A stretch of 51,538 nt of DNA from the NCBI GenBank assembly GCA_902591495.1, contig CACJAW010000012.1, positions 1-51,538 on the forward strand, read 5' to 3'. This DNA comes from an uncultured Pseudohongiella sp. GTDB taxonomy: Bacteria; Pseudomonadota; Gammaproteobacteria; Pseudomonadales; Pseudohongiellaceae. This document shows positions 16,901-26,160 of the stretch, one piece after another. Under the pieces are notes generated by a model. It saw only the letters and a program-made list of their open reading frames with translations. It ran no database searches and had not been told where the DNA came from. A program made the translations under genes and the position numbers. How positions within the stretch are numbered: position 1 is the first letter of the stretch; each line of letters opens with the position of its first letter.

Positions 16901-18523
16901 CCGGGTGAAGGTGGCGAATTACCTGGAGGAAAAGTTGACGAAAATATAGCTCGCATCAGACATTCTACTCCCGGAGTGGGTTTGATTAGTCCTCCTCCAC
17001 ATCATGATATTTATTCTATCGAAGACATCGCGCAGCTCATACATGATTTAAAAAATGCAAATAAGGATGCAAGAATCAGTGTAAAGCTTGTTTCTGAAAT
17101 TGGTGTCGGCACAATCGCCGCAGGCGTCACTAAAGCGAAAACTGATCACCTCGTTATTTCTGGTCACGACGGCGGAACCGGCGCTTCACCTTTAACTTCA
17201 ATCAAACATGCGGGACTACCTTGGGAGCTTGGCATCGCGGAGACACATCAGACGCTGGTCATGAATAATCTACGTTCAAGAGTCGTGTTACAAACTGATG
17301 GGCAATTAAAAACCGGTCGTGATGTGGCTATTGCAGCTCTTCTGGGGGCAGAAGAGTACGGATTTGCAACAGCACCGCTAATAACCCTCGGGTGTATAAT
17401 GATGAGAAAGTGTCATCTGAATACCTGCCCTGTTGGCATCGCCACTCAAGATCCAGAGCTAAGGAAAAAATTCAACGGCAAGCCCGAGCATGTCGTTAAC
17501 TATTTGTTCATGGTAGCTGAAGAACTTCGTGTCATTATGGCGAAGCTAGGCTTGAAAACCATTAATGACATGATAGGCAGGGTTGACCTATTGAACACCG
17601 AAGACGCAGTGCAGCATTGGAAAGCAAGTGGTCTTGATCTTAGTTCGATCCTAGAACCCGCGCAAATTCTGTTCGAAGATACTCAAGTTTACTGTGTAAA
17701 AGAGCAAGATCACGGTCTAGATAAGGCTTTAGACAATGAGTTAATTGCGCTCGCCGCGCCCGCTTTAGAAAAAGGCGATAAAGTTTCCATAGAAAGTAAA
17801 ATCATTAATACCAATCGTGTTGTTGGAACAATGCTTTCTAATGAAGTTGCAAAAAAATGGAAAGAAGACATGTTGCCCAGCGATACCATAAATATAAAGT
17901 TAACAGGCTCTGCTGGGCAATCTTTAGGCGCGTGGCTTGCTAAAGGAATTACCCTCACGGTAGAGGGTGACGCAAATGATTATGTTGGCAAAGGTCTGTC
18001 CGGTGGAAAAATCGTAATCTATCCACCAAAGCAAAGCTCATTTCTTGCAGAAGAAAATGTGATCGCAGGTAACGTCATTCTTTACGGTGCAACTAGAGGC
18101 GAAGCCTATATAAGGGGGATCGTTGCAGAAAGGTTCGCTGTGCGAAATAGTGGCGCCCATGCCGTTGTCGAGGGAATTGGAGATCACGGGTGCGAATATA
18201 TGACCGGCGGTCGGGTTGTAATTTTGGGCGAAACCGGTCGCAACTTTGGCGCAGGGATGAGTGGCGGTGTAGCTTACGTCTGGGACCCAGCCAAGAAATT
18301 TTCTAAGAATTGCAACATGGAATCATTTGAGCTTGAGCCTTTATCAAGCGCTAACGACATAATAGAACTGAAAACACTGATACAGAATCATCACGCATAT
18401 ACCGGTTCGTCAGTGGCAGAGAGTATATTGAATACTTGGAAGACCTCGTTAGCCGACTTTGTCAAGGTCATGCCAACTGACTACAAGCGTGTTTTGGCTG
18501 AAAGAGCAACTTCTGCAGCTTAG
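13967..18523 (+). CDS. gltB: glutamate synthase (NADPH) large subunit
   Basis: A protein of 1518 residues, the usual length of bacterial GOGAT alpha subunits. It transfers the amide of glutamine to 2-oxoglutarate with electrons from the small subunit. The N-terminal amidotransferase nucleophile is the Cys in DSCGVGFVA near residue 29, so a short propeptide would be removed. DHRGGCGFESNTGDG follows, typical of the type II amidotransferase. The FMN-binding synthase domain has GAMSFGSIS, SNTGEGGEDP and PGEGGELPGGKV. The 3Fe-4S cluster region is CIMMRKCHLNTCPVGIATQ. A C-terminal GXGXG repeat domain closes the protein (GDHGCEYMTGGRVVILG). No strong ribosome site precedes the ATG. gltD follows after 37 bases. 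All key motifs are intact. Confidence 0.97.
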   Translation: MNDFVKQPYKFGFPEKRGLYDPAMEKDSCGVGFVANIKGIPSHEIMLDAYHLNSRMDHRGGCGFESNTGDGAGILMALPFSFFQQIGLKNFNTELTEGNFAVGNIFLPQDETERKFCKETIARIVDEEGQQFIGWREVPLDADGADVGPAARRAQPYIAQLFIRAAESSNPEVFERKIYVIRKRFSHLLRQDKSLLERKQVYACSLSTKVIVYKGMLTPGQLFPFYKDLTNPGFETHLAMVHSRFSTNTFPSWDRAQPNRFMSHNGEINTLRGNVNAMTARQGQVATDAFNEKLPEIFPIIDSDCSDSGSFDAVLEFLLLSGRSLAEATMMMIPEAWQSDKNMGQDKKDFYEFNSALMEPWDGPASIVFSDGKYIGAVLDRNGLRPSRYYITHDDKCIMASEVGVLEVEPSNVKLKGRLQPGKIFLLDFDQGRLVSDEEVKQEIANKKPYGTWLKDQKVELQDIHNGLKANSIEADDTLQRMKAFGFTTETMQFMLIPLVTESRDPLGSMGNDSALACLSDKPRMIYDYFKQLFAQVTNPPIDSIREEIVMSLRCFIGPEGNVLDSCAEQAHRLSLDHPIISNQELTNIRNMDHRGLTSKVIDITYDREDDSGYLKALGRICDEASSAIKDGFSFVILSDRQTSQTRVPLSALIACGAVHHHLIKSEQRTQIGIVIETGEAREVHHHCLLTGYGADAINPYLAFEALWQANKENLLGDNFSSEEKLVAGYKKGVAKGMLKVMAKMGISTLHSYKGAQIFEAVGLADEIIEKCFAGTASRVQGINFAVLIEESHRRHAVGFPDRESKLIPVLENPGDFHWRTGGDSHMWNPNTIFNLQIAARNNNAEAYETFARYANEESTRRCAFRGLLKFQTNNVNPIDLESVEPASEIVKRFATGAMSFGSISEESHESLALAMNRLGGKSNTGEGGEDPARFAQLPNGDSKRSAIKQIASGRFGVTSWYLSNADELQIKIAQGAKPGEGGELPGGKVDENIARIRHSTPGVGLISPPPHHDIYSIEDIAQLIHDLKNANKDARISVKLVSEIGVGTIAAGVTKAKTDHLVISGHDGGTGASPLTSIKHAGLPWELGIAETHQTLVMNNLRSRVVLQTDGQLKTGRDVAIAALLGAEEYGFATAPLITLGCIMMRKCHLNTCPVGIATQDPELRKKFNGKPEHVVNYLFMVAEELRVIMAKLGLKTINDMIGRVDLLNTEDAVQHWKASGLDLSSILEPAQILFEDTQVYCVKEQDHGLDKALDNELIALAAPALEKGDKVSIESKIINTNRVVGTMLSNEVAKKWKEDMLPSDTINIKLTGSAGQSLGAWLAKGITLTVEGDANDYVGKGLSGGKIVIYPPKQSSFLAEENVIAGNVILYGATRGEAYIRGIVAERFAVRNSGAHAVVEGIGDHGCEYMTGGRVVILGETGRNFGAGMSGGVAYVWDPAKKFSKNCNMESFELEPLSSANDIIELKTLIQNHHAYTGSSVAESILNTWKTSLADFVKVMPTDYKRVLAERATSAA

Positions 18524-18560
18524 AGTAGTTTGATTTTGCTTATTAGGATTAGGATCAAAA

Positions 18561-19997
18561 ATGGGTAAACCAACTGGGTTTAAAGAATTTGAGAGAAAAA
18601 CTGAGCCTTATCGAGATGCTCTAGATCGTCTGGTAGACTTCAAGGAGATTTACACCGAGCATCAAGAAGAACATCTCAGTACACAGGGTGCCCGTTGCAT
18701 GGACTGTGGTGTCCCTTTCTGTCAGTCAAGTAACGGTTGTCCTGTTTACAATCTAATCCCAGAGTGGAATGACCTCATCTACAAAAACAGATGGAGAGAA
18801 GCGTTAGATCGACTTCACAAAACAAACAACTTCCCTGAATTTACTGGCAGAGTTTGCCCAGCACCTTGTGAAGGGTCATGTGTATTGGGAATCCACGAAC
18901 CACCAGTCACGATAAAAAACATCGAGTGTGCGATAGTCGATAAAGGCTTTGACGAGGGGTGGGTCCTTGCGAATCCACCAAAGAAACGGACAAACAAGAA
19001 AGTTGCAATTGTGGGATCCGGACCCACAGGTTTAGCAGCAGCCGCTCAATTAAATTGCGAAGGGCATAATGTCACTGTACACGAGCGAGATGATCGTATA
19101 GGCGGACTCTTGATGTACGGCATTCCTAATATGAAACTTGATAAATCGATAGTGGACAGACGAGTAAAAATACTCATGGAAGAGGGAATAAGTTTCCTCA
19201 CAAACAGTGACGTTGGAGGCTCTGGTCCTAACTCGCTATCTTTCAAAAATTTACTTGAATCCAATGACTGCATACTACTTGCAACAGGAGCAACTGTACC
19301 TAGGGATCTGGAAATACCCGGTAGACAAGGAGAAGGCGTGCATTTTGCTATGGACTTTCTCTTGCGTAACACAAAAAGTTTGCTGGACTCGGAGTTGACT
19401 GATAGACAGTATATTGATGCTCGAGGAAAAAAGGTTATCGTTATAGGCGGGGGAGATACAGGGACCGATTGCATTGGAACTTCCCTCCGCCATAATTGTG
19501 ATTCTTTAGTTAATTTTGAAATCGCACCTCGACCTCCAGTAGAAAGAGCCGATCATAACCCTTGGCCTACGTGGCCCATAATTTTCCGAGTCGATTATGG
19601 TCATGAAGAAGCAACTGCTCGCTATGGAAAAGACCCAAGGACTTACTCAATTTCTGGTAAAGAGTTTGTGAGAGACGATAGTGGGAAATTACTGGGGATC
19701 AAGACCATAGATGTAGACCAAGAATTTAATGAAATACCTGGTACTGACCGGTTTTGGGAAGCGGACTTGATCTTTCTGTCTATGGGGTTTTTAGGTCCAG
19801 AGCAATACGTTTTTGAAGATCTCGATTTAGCTCTAGATCAAAGATCAAACTATCGAGCAGAATACGGTTGTTTTCAAACTTCGCATGAGAAGATTTTTGC
19901 TGCCGGCGACTGTCGCAGGGGTCAATCGCTAGTTGTTAGAGCAATTGATGAGGGTAGGCAAGTCGCAGAAAAAATACACGCTTTTTTACAGAACTAA
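18561..19997 (+). CDS. gltD: glutamate synthase small subunit
   Basis: A protein of 478 residues that oxidises NADPH and passes electrons to GltB. N-terminal cysteines for the two 4Fe-4S clusters are in [16 protein letters not shown], and CPAPCEGSC. The FAD-binding GXGXXG is [14 protein letters not shown], followed by [15 protein letters not shown]. The NADPH fold is [18 protein letters not shown], and [20 protein letters not shown] is the C-terminal FAD motif. AGGA lies six bases before the ATG. It forms an operon with gltB and ends five bases from the stop of the convergent acyl-CoA synthetase gene. Confidence 0.97.
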   Translation: MGKPTGFKEFERKTEPYRDALDRLVDFKEIYTEHQEEHLSTQGARCMDCGVPFCQSSNGCPVYNLIPEWNDLIYKNRWREALDRLHKTNNFPEFTGRVCPAPCEGSCVLGIHEPPVTIKNIECAIVDKGFDEGWVLANPPKKRTNKKVAIVGSGPTGLAAAAQLNCEGHNVTVHERDDRIGGLLMYGIPNMKLDKSIVDRRVKILMEEGISFLTNSDVGGSGPNSLSFKNLLESNDCILLATGATVPRDLEIPGRQGEGVHFAMDFLLRNTKSLLDSELTDRQYIDARGKKVIVIGGGDTGTDCIGTSLRHNCDSLVNFEIAPRPPVERADHNPWPTWPIIFRVDYGHEEATARYGKDPRTYSISGKEFVRDDSGKLLGIKTIDVDQEFNEIPGTDRFWEADLIFLSMGFLGPEQYVFEDLDLALDQRSNYRAEYGCFQTSHEKIFAAGDCRRGQSLVVRAIDEGRQVAEKIHAFLQN

Positions 19998-20001
19998 CTC
20001 T

Positions 20002-21918
20002 TTATCCTCTAGAGTTAGATAAGCCGACCCCCTGAAAAGCCAAATCAATTTTCCCCAGAACGGAAGCATCTTCGATCGTCGCGGGAATTTTATAGTCCTC
20101 GTTATCGGCGATCTTTTGCATTGTCCCGCGGAGTATCTTTCCAGACCTCGTCTTAGGCAAGCTTGAAACAATAGCGGCCTTTTTAAAAGAGGCAACTGGC
20201 CCTATTTTTTTTCGTACAAGCTGAATACATTCCTCAATTATTTCGGAATTCTTTCTCTCTACGCCCAATTTAAGCACTAGAAGGCCAACGGGGACTTGTC
20301 CTTTTAAAGAGTCAGACACACCTATTACAGCGCACTCAGCTACATCGATATGAGAAGAGAGTACTTCTTCCATTCCACCGGTAGACAAACGGTGGCCCGC
20401 CACATTAATGATGTCGTCAGTTCTACTCATTACAAAGACATATCCTTCATCATCAAGATACCCTGCATCGGCTGTCTTGTAGTAACCCGGAAACTCAGCA
20501 AAATAACTCTCTATAAATCTTTCCGGAGCTTCCCAGAGAGTTAGCATTGAACCAGGTGGCATTGGCAATTTCCCGCAGAGAGCACCAACTTCTCCATTAG
20601 GAAGAGGCTTGCTTTTCTCGTCTAGAACGTCGATGTGCCACCCAGGAGCTGGCAAGGTCGGAGACCCCGGCTTTATTGGGCGCAAACCATAGCCAGCGCA
20701 GTTAGCAGCAATAGACCAGCCAGTCTCTGTTTGCCACCAATGATCTATTACTGGTCTTTGGAGTTTTTCCTGAGCCCACTCCAACGTGTCTGGATCAGTC
20801 CTTTCACCTGCTAGGAACAATAGCTCAAAATGACTTAAGTCGTATTTTTTAACAAAACTAGCGTCTGGATCTTCCTTTTTTATTGCTCTAAATGCTGTTG
20901 GGGCTGTAAAGAAAGATTTTACTTTATGATCCGAAATTACCCTCCAAAAAGCCCCTGCGTCCGGAGTACCAACTGGTTTACCCTCATACAAAACGGTTGT
21001 ACACCCTCTTAGTAAGGGTCCATATACTATATATGAATGTCCAACGACCCAGCCAACATCCGAAGCTGCCCAATAAACATCACCCGCTTCAACATTATAA
21101 ATGGCTTTCATCGAATAATTCAGAGCAACAGCGTGACCACCATTATCTCGCACCACACCCTTTGGCAGACCAGTTGTGCCAGATGTGTAAAGAATATATA
21201 ACGGATCCGTGGATTTTAGAGGAACACACTCAGCGGGCGTAGCATTGTCCAAAACGTCGTTCCAGTCCAAATCCCTTCCTTTCTTGAGTGTGGATTCAAG
21301 TTCAGACCTTTGTACGACGATTACGTTACTAGGCTTATGATTTGCGATCTTTATAGCATCGTTTAGCAGCGGCATGTAAGGTATAACTTTATTAACCTCG
21401 ATACCGCATGACGCTGATATTATAGCTTTTGGCCTGGCGTCATCTATTCGAACTGCGAGTTCAGCAGAAGCAAATCCGCCAAATACAACGCCATGAATTG
21501 CACCAATACGCGCACAAGCAAGCATTGCAATAATTGTCTCAGGAATCATTGGCATGTAGATGATGACCCTGTCGCCTCTACCAACTCCCAGTTCAGTCAG
21601 ACCACCCGCGCATAAGGCGACCTGATCTCGCAACTCTCTAAAAGAAAACGTTTTTAAGGTTGAAGTTACGGGGCTATCGTATATTAGAGCGGCATTTTCT
21701 CCCCGCCCAGCATTTATATGTCGATCTAATGCGTTAAAACAAGTATTTAGCTCCCCGTCCACGAACCAGTGTCCGTGTGGAGCGGCACTAATATCTAAAG
21801 TTTTTGTCGGTGTTTTGAACCAATCAATTTCTTGAGCTGCTGTGAACCAGAATTTTTCAGGCTCTTTGATTGATTCAGTATAAGCATTCTCAAATTCACT
21901 CAGCTCGTCTTTCCGCAT
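20002..21918 (-). CDS. prpE: propionyl-CoA synthetase-like acyl-CoA ligase
   Basis: A cytoplasmic enzyme of 638 residues of the ANL superfamily that makes acyl-CoA through an acyl-adenylate. The AMP-binding P-loop is YTSGTTGLPKGVVRDNGG; the DNGGHAVAL continuation is typical of PrpE rather than acetyl-CoA synthetase. WWQTETGWSI, YYKTADAGYLDDEGY and the hinge SRTDDIINVAGHRLSTGG follow. The C-terminal KTRSGKILRGTM holds the lysine that can be acylated. The frame extends to 22002, but the ATG at 21918 has AGAGGT five bases upstream and avoids overlap with the next gene, so it is preferred. No prpBCD genes are nearby, so it may serve short-chain acyl activation in general. Confidence 0.88.
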   Translation of the reverse strand: MRKDELSEFENAYTESIKEPEKFWFTAAQEIDWFKTPTKTLDISAAPHGHWFVDGELNTCFNALDRHINAGRGENAALIYDSPVTSTLKTFSFRELRDQVALCAGGLTELGVGRGDRVIIYMPMIPETIIAMLACARIGAIHGVVFGGFASAELAVRIDDARPKAIISASCGIEVNKVIPYMPLLNDAIKIANHKPSNVIVVQRSELESTLKKGRDLDWNDVLDNATPAECVPLKSTDPLYILYTSGTTGLPKGVVRDNGGHAVALNYSMKAIYNVEAGDVYWAASDVGWVVGHSYIVYGPLLRGCTTVLYEGKPVGTPDAGAFWRVISDHKVKSFFTAPTAFRAIKKEDPDASFVKKYDLSHFELLFLAGERTDPDTLEWAQEKLQRPVIDHWWQTETGWSIAANCAGYGLRPIKPGSPTLPAPGWHIDVLDEKSKPLPNGEVGALCGKLPMPPGSMLTLWEAPERFIESYFAEFPGYYKTADAGYLDDEGYVFVMSRTDDIINVAGHRLSTGGMEEVLSSHIDVAECAVIGVSDSLKGQVPVGLLVLKLGVERKNSEIIEECIQLVRKKIGPVASFKKAAIVSSLPKTRSGKILRGTMQKIADNEDYKIPATIEDASVLGKIDLAFQGVGLSNSRG

Positions 21919-21958
21919 TTGGTACCTCTTTCCTAAATTTGGCTGTGTAGCGTGGTTG

Positions 21959-22309
21959 CTACTCTCGAAAATTTCTGCCCGTACTAAAGCTACAATGAAC
22001 ACACTTTTTAGTGTTCAAATTAAGAAGCACTGATTTGACGTAAAATTGTTTTGTACAAACTGGACATCTTCTCCTGACCATATCTATCCAAAACCCTGCA
22101 CATAGAATAAAATAAAAAAACATGAACAAATCTATCGGTTGACGATTAGAAAGAAGCACCCAGACTATTAAGATATACACTGGCAATGTCCAAAAACAAA
22201 CGATAAGTCTCGTGCGAGCACGAAGAAGTTGTCGGATAGCCTGAGCGTGAACTGTTTCGTCGACACCGCTGCTACCCTGATGTTGATTTTGAGATTTGCG
22301 CTTATTCAT
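21959..22309 (-). CDS. two-span membrane protein with C-terminal zinc-ribbon-like cysteines
   Basis: A protein of 116 residues. The first 30 residues are polar (begins MNKRKSQNQHQGSSG), then two hydrophobic segments at about 36-54 and 61-76 form a hairpin, followed by a cytoplasmic tail with CPVC and CVHC spaced 19 residues apart, which could bind one zinc. No named family is recognised. AGGG five bases upstream supports the ATG. It lies just upstream of the prpE-like gene on the same strand with a 40-base gap. No function is proposed. Confidence 0.7.
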   Translation of the reverse strand: MNKRKSQNQHQGSSGVDETVHAQAIRQLLRARTRLIVCFWTLPVYILIVWVLLSNRQPIDLFMFFYFILCAGFWIDMVRRRCPVCTKQFYVKSVLLNLNTKKCVHCSFSTGRNFRE

Positions 22310-22393
22310 TTATACCCTAGTAAGAAGTAGCGTTAACGACAAACCTACTCTAGTCGAATCTAGCATTCAAGTTAGAATCAGACTGTAGGATTT

Positions 22394-24196
22394 TTATTTG
22401 TAGCCCTGCGCTTGCAGTTCGAATAAATTTTCGTAAATTCCCTTTTTGTCAATAAGTTCAGGATGGCTACCCTCTTCTACAACTCGTCCTTTTTCAAAAA
22501 CGATTATGTGATCTGCCATCCTTACGGTCGAAAAACGATGGGAAATTATAATAGAAATTCTATTTTTAGTAAGCTCACGGAAGTGGGCAAATATCTCCGC
22601 CTCGGCTTTGGCGTCAATAGCGGCCGTTGGTTCATCAAGGACCAAAATATCGGCACTTTTTCTCATGAATGCTCTGGATAACGCTATTTTTTGCCATTGT
22701 CCTCCCGAGAGTTCTTTACCGTTTTTAAACCAAGCACCAAGTTGAGTACTATAAGCGTCAGGTAAATCTTTTATGAATGAATCTGCCATTCCTTTTTGAG
22801 CAGCTTCTTGTACACGCTCTAAATCGTCGGTATCTTTTATATCACCGATACCGATATTTTCTCCGACGACAAGCTGGTAGCGATTGAAATCCTGAAAAAT
22901 CACACCTACTTTTTTTCGCAGTACATCGATATCCCATTCTTCGAGATCCAGTCCTTCAAGAAAAATTCTTCCGCTTGTTGGTTTGTAGAGACGCGTAAGT
23001 AACTTTATCAATGTGGTCTTGCCGCTGCCATTTTCACCAACGATTGCTAAGGACTCCCCTGGTTTTATATGAATAGAAATTTTATCTAACGCGGGCTTTG
23101 CTGAACCTGGATAGATGAAACTAACATCTTCAAACCTAACCCCATCTCCTCGAATTGGGCCATACGTTTTGGTACCGCTTAATTCCGGTACTTCATGATT
23201 CATGTATTCGTCGAGATTCGAAAGATAAAGATTGTCTTCATACATTCCATTTATAGCCGTTAAACTACTAGTCACAGCGTTTTGTCCGATTCTAAATTGG
23301 GCTATATACATCGTCATTTGTCCAATAGTAATGACCCCTAGAATTGCTGAAAATCCCACCCAGCCGTACGCGAAATAAAATGATAAGCTTGCTAGCAACC
23401 CAAAGATATAGCCCCAAGCTGTTCGTCTGAGGACCAAGCTTTTATCTTCCCGGTATATACGATTGAATATATCGATGTAACGTTTTAAAAAGTGTTTTCC
23501 GAGTTGAAAAAGCTTTACCTCTTTTACTCCATCTTCACGTGTTAGAACCATTTCAAGATAGACTTGGAGACGCCGCTCTGCCGATCTACGCCTTTGGTTA
23601 CGGAATGCTTCGCCAGAAAATTTGTTTTCAGCGGCGAATGCTGGGACACCTGCGATAAGCAATAAAATTGATGCCCACGCAGAAAATTGGAATAGGAATA
23701 TACCTATGGTAACTAATGTAATTACATCTCTGAAAAGGTCGAAGGTCTTAACTATCAGCGAAAGGGGCCTGCTTGAAGCCTCCCGTCTGGCCCTAACCAG
23801 CTTGTCGTAGTACTCAGAGTCCTCAAAATGTCCCAGCTCTAAGGTCAGAGCTTTTTCAAGTATCATCACATTAATCTTGTTACCGAGTAATGCACGCAAT
23901 ATAGACTGGCATAGCATGTTTAATCTCTGGGAGGCTGTTAAGAGTAGAACCAGCCCCAACTCAATTAAAACGTATATGAGGACTTCTTGTCGGAAATCGG
24001 AAAAATCGTTGGCATTTTGCTGCAGTGAATTCGCTACGGCGTCCACGAACAAACCCCCAACGGAAGCGATTGCCGCCGGCACAACTCCGGTTACTAAAGT
24101 CGAAATAGCCATGACCAACGTGAGTAACCTGCTAGTGTTCCAAACCAAGCTAATCGCGAGGCCGCTATGTTGAAATGCAGACAAGAACTTATTCAA
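22394..24196 (-). CDS. ABC exporter, fused membrane and ATPase domains
   Basis: A type IV ABC exporter half-transporter of 600 residues, expected to work as a homodimer in the inner membrane. About six hydrophobic segments fill residues 15-310. The ATPase has Walker A GENGSGKTTL near 387, Q-loop VIFQDFNRYQ, signature LSGGQWQK near 496, Walker B ILVLDEP near 517 and the H-loop in ISHRFSTV. The loop FEDSEYYDKLVRARREASS is of a kind common in exporters related to lantibiotic transporters, but there is no C39 peptidase domain. The start at 24196 is TTG without a clear ribosome site and is uncertain. The only close same-strand neighbour upstream is a gene for a 62-residue protein. The substrate is unknown. 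Confidence 0.85.
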   Translation of the reverse strand: MNKFLSAFQHSGLAISLVWNTSRLLTLVMAISTLVTGVVPAAIASVGGLFVDAVANSLQQNANDFSDFRQEVLIYVLIELGLVLLLTASQRLNMLCQSILRALLGNKINVMILEKALTLELGHFEDSEYYDKLVRARREASSRPLSLIVKTFDLFRDVITLVTIGIFLFQFSAWASILLLIAGVPAFAAENKFSGEAFRNQRRRSAERRLQVYLEMVLTREDGVKEVKLFQLGKHFLKRYIDIFNRIYREDKSLVLRRTAWGYIFGLLASLSFYFAYGWVGFSAILGVITIGQMTMYIAQFRIGQNAVTSSLTAINGMYEDNLYLSNLDEYMNHEVPELSGTKTYGPIRGDGVRFEDVSFIYPGSAKPALDKISIHIKPGESLAIVGENGSGKTTLIKLLTRLYKPTSGRIFLEGLDLEEWDIDVLRKKVGVIFQDFNRYQLVVGENIGIGDIKDTDDLERVQEAAQKGMADSFIKDLPDAYSTQLGAWFKNGKELSGGQWQKIALSRAFMRKSADILVLDEPTAAIDAKAEAEIFAHFRELTKNRISIIISHRFSTVRMADHIIVFEKGRVVEEGSHPELIDKKGIYENLFELQAQGYK

Positions 24197-24374
24197 CTAG
24201 ATTTCAGGAATTTCTTCCTCTCCTGCGAGTAAGGTGCTTTTTAATAGTCAATAGAGGCAAAAGCCCATCCGCATATTATAAATCGATTTGGTTAACATTT
24301 ACCTAAGGTGGCAAGTGACGGGATTGTACATGTGAACCCCTATTAGGGGCAGAATAAATGAAAAAGAGGTATAG

Positions 24375-24563
24375 TCAGTGGAGTCGATTTACCAGCTTAA
24401 GCTCTTCTTCGAAAAATTCTTTTACCTGGACAAGTTGAATCCGATCCCTTTCGTTTTCCATGAAAGGCATGTGTTGATCGATATCATTGAGTATATTCGT
24501 GATACTACCTGTGTCTAGAGTACTTAGATCTAAGTCAAAGGGGAAATTCGAGCCCTTAGCCAT
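24375..24563 (-). CDS. 62-residue acidic protein of unknown function
   Basis: The ATG is preceded by AAGGAG ten bases upstream. The product is acidic in its first half (FPFDLDLSTLDTGSITNIL) with a charged amphipathic helix in the second (RDRIQLVQVKEFFEEELK). There are no cysteines, no double-glycine leader site and no membrane segment. No family is recognised. It sits 178 bases upstream of the ABC exporter on the same strand. It could be an exporter-linked peptide or an unrelated small cytosolic protein; the sequence does not decide. Confidence 0.5.
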   Translation of the reverse strand: MAKGSNFPFDLDLSTLDTGSITNILNDIDQHMPFMENERDRIQLVQVKEFFEEELKLVNRLH

Positions 24564-24810
24564 TTTAATTCTGCTCCTTAAACTACTTCATCATGCACTT
24601 TGTAATGCACCTCAATGCCTTGCAGACACTACTATCGACTGACTTTAATAAATCTTCATAAGAATATCTAAAATATGGAAATTTTACCTTTTTACTAGGT
24701 TAAATTACCAAACCAAAAGGAATCCAAAATCAGCTAGGGGAAGCACAGCTGAACAAAAAGAACTTATGACAGTATGTTGCCATTTTACCTAGCACGAAAT
24801 GTCAAACAGC

Positions 24811-26043
24811 TTAGGTGTTCAAACCCATTGCTCGTCTAGCCAAGTAATTTTTGATGGGCTTTAACTCATCAATACGACTCATTCCAATATTCCTCAACCA
24901 TCGAACCGACAGAATATCCTCAGCAAAGACCCGTTTAAACCCTTCCATTAAGACCATCATTCCTAAATTATGTCCTTTTCTTGCTCGTTGATATCTATCC
25001 ATTGTGACTGGATCAAATACTTCCCGCCCCATGTTTAGACCTTTTTTTATCTCATTGGTCAAAGCCTCTGCATCAAGAAATCCCAAATTAGCTCCTTGCC
25101 CTGCTAAGGGATGAATGCTGTGCGCAGCATCCCCAACAAGAACAATCCGGTCCTTTGAGTAGCTCACGGAGTGTCTTTGTTTAAGCGGAAAAATTTGTCG
25201 GGTCCCACAGTTAATTACCTCGCCAAATCTCGTTTCATAGCACTTACTTAACTGACGACAAAAATCTTTGTCAGTCATATCCATCAGGCTTTCCGCGTAA
25301 GCTGGCTCAGCTGACCAAACAATACTGCTATACATTTGGCAATTATCATTGACGCCCGATGACAATGGTAGAAGCGCTAAAGGGCCTGTAGGCATAAATC
25401 GCTGTAGCGCAATTTTTTGATGGGGCTTCGCAGTTTTGACCGTGGATACTATAGCATTATGATTATATTCCCACTCTCGGACTTCAAAACTTTTCAATTC
25501 ACGGATTTTAGAATTCACTCCATCCGCTGCAATAACAAGTCTTGCCCTTAGGACACCTTGATCTGCCGTATTCAGCAGAACCCAATCATCAATTTCTTCG
25601 AGCGCATCAACTGAGCATGGTCGAAGAAGTTCAACATCACATGTTGATTCAAGGCATTGTGTTAATGCCTCAATAACAAGAGAATTCTCAATAATAGTGC
25701 CCAGTCTCGGAGCTGCTAGGTCATCGGCAGAGAAAGTGATACTGCCAGTGCCATCAGCATCCCAGACATACATTTCACGCAGATCGCAATAACGTTGCTG
25801 CTCAATTAATGTCCAAGCACCTAAACGCGTTAGTATCTCCCTCGACGATGAACTCAACGCACTGACTCTGCTATCAAACTTCGGCTCATCTGCACCAGTG
25901 ACTGACGCTTTAGCGGACGATTCACTTTTATCGATCAAAGCTACTCTAAGTCGAGTATTTTTAAAAAGGTTAGCCACCGTCAGCCCAACCATACCTGCGC
26001 CAACAATAATTACATCAAAGTCATTCATGTTATTTAGTTTCAT
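24811..26043 (-). CDS. ubiI: FAD-dependent ubiquinone-biosynthesis hydroxylase, UbiI/VisC type
   Basis: A flavoprotein monooxygenase of 410 residues. The N-terminal FAD fold is DVIIVGAGMVGLTVANL, the DG-type motif is VIAADGVNSKIR, and the second FAD motif is GDAAHSIHPLAGQGANLGFLDAEAL; the ANLGFLDA form is closer to UbiI/VisC than to UbiH. FDSRVSALSSSSREIL matches the family signature. In E. coli visC follows ubiH directly; here two opposite-strand genes lie between. The start may be the ATG at 26043 or a second at 26028. A TATAAT at minus-strand 26064-26059 is so close to the first ATG that the message would have almost no leader. UbiF or Coq7-like roles cannot be excluded. Confidence 0.8.
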   Translation of the reverse strand: MKLNNMNDFDVIIVGAGMVGLTVANLFKNTRLRVALIDKSESSAKASVTGADEPKFDSRVSALSSSSREILTRLGAWTLIEQQRYCDLREMYVWDADGTGSITFSADDLAAPRLGTIIENSLVIEALTQCLESTCDVELLRPCSVDALEEIDDWVLLNTADQGVLRARLVIAADGVNSKIRELKSFEVREWEYNHNAIVSTVKTAKPHQKIALQRFMPTGPLALLPLSSGVNDNCQMYSSIVWSAEPAYAESLMDMTDKDFCRQLSKCYETRFGEVINCGTRQIFPLKQRHSVSYSKDRIVLVGDAAHSIHPLAGQGANLGFLDAEALTNEIKKGLNMGREVFDPVTMDRYQRARKGHNLGMMVLMEGFKRVFAEDILSVRWLRNIGMSRIDELKPIKNYLARRAMGLNT

Positions 26044-26160
26044 TTAAAAAGATTATAATGCCGAGTTAAAATCAAGCCAGTTGAACTATATTCCTCAGAA
26101 GGTTCTTTACTGATAATATCTCGACTTAAGTTTTGAATATACATCCTGAAGGATTAAGTG

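Noticed and set aside
13967..18523. Possible frame break in gltB because of its unusual length for a single frame
   Set aside because: The frame is uninterrupted and 1518 residues is the normal length, with all catalytic and cluster motifs in order.
24337..24349. Palindrome CCCCTATTAGGGG after the 62-residue gene
   Set aside because: It lacks a T-run for termination and matches no operator I know.
22394..24563. A complete lanthipeptide or other RiPP cluster around the ABC exporter
   Set aside because: No modification enzyme, leader peptidase or cysteine-rich core peptide is present within several kilobases.
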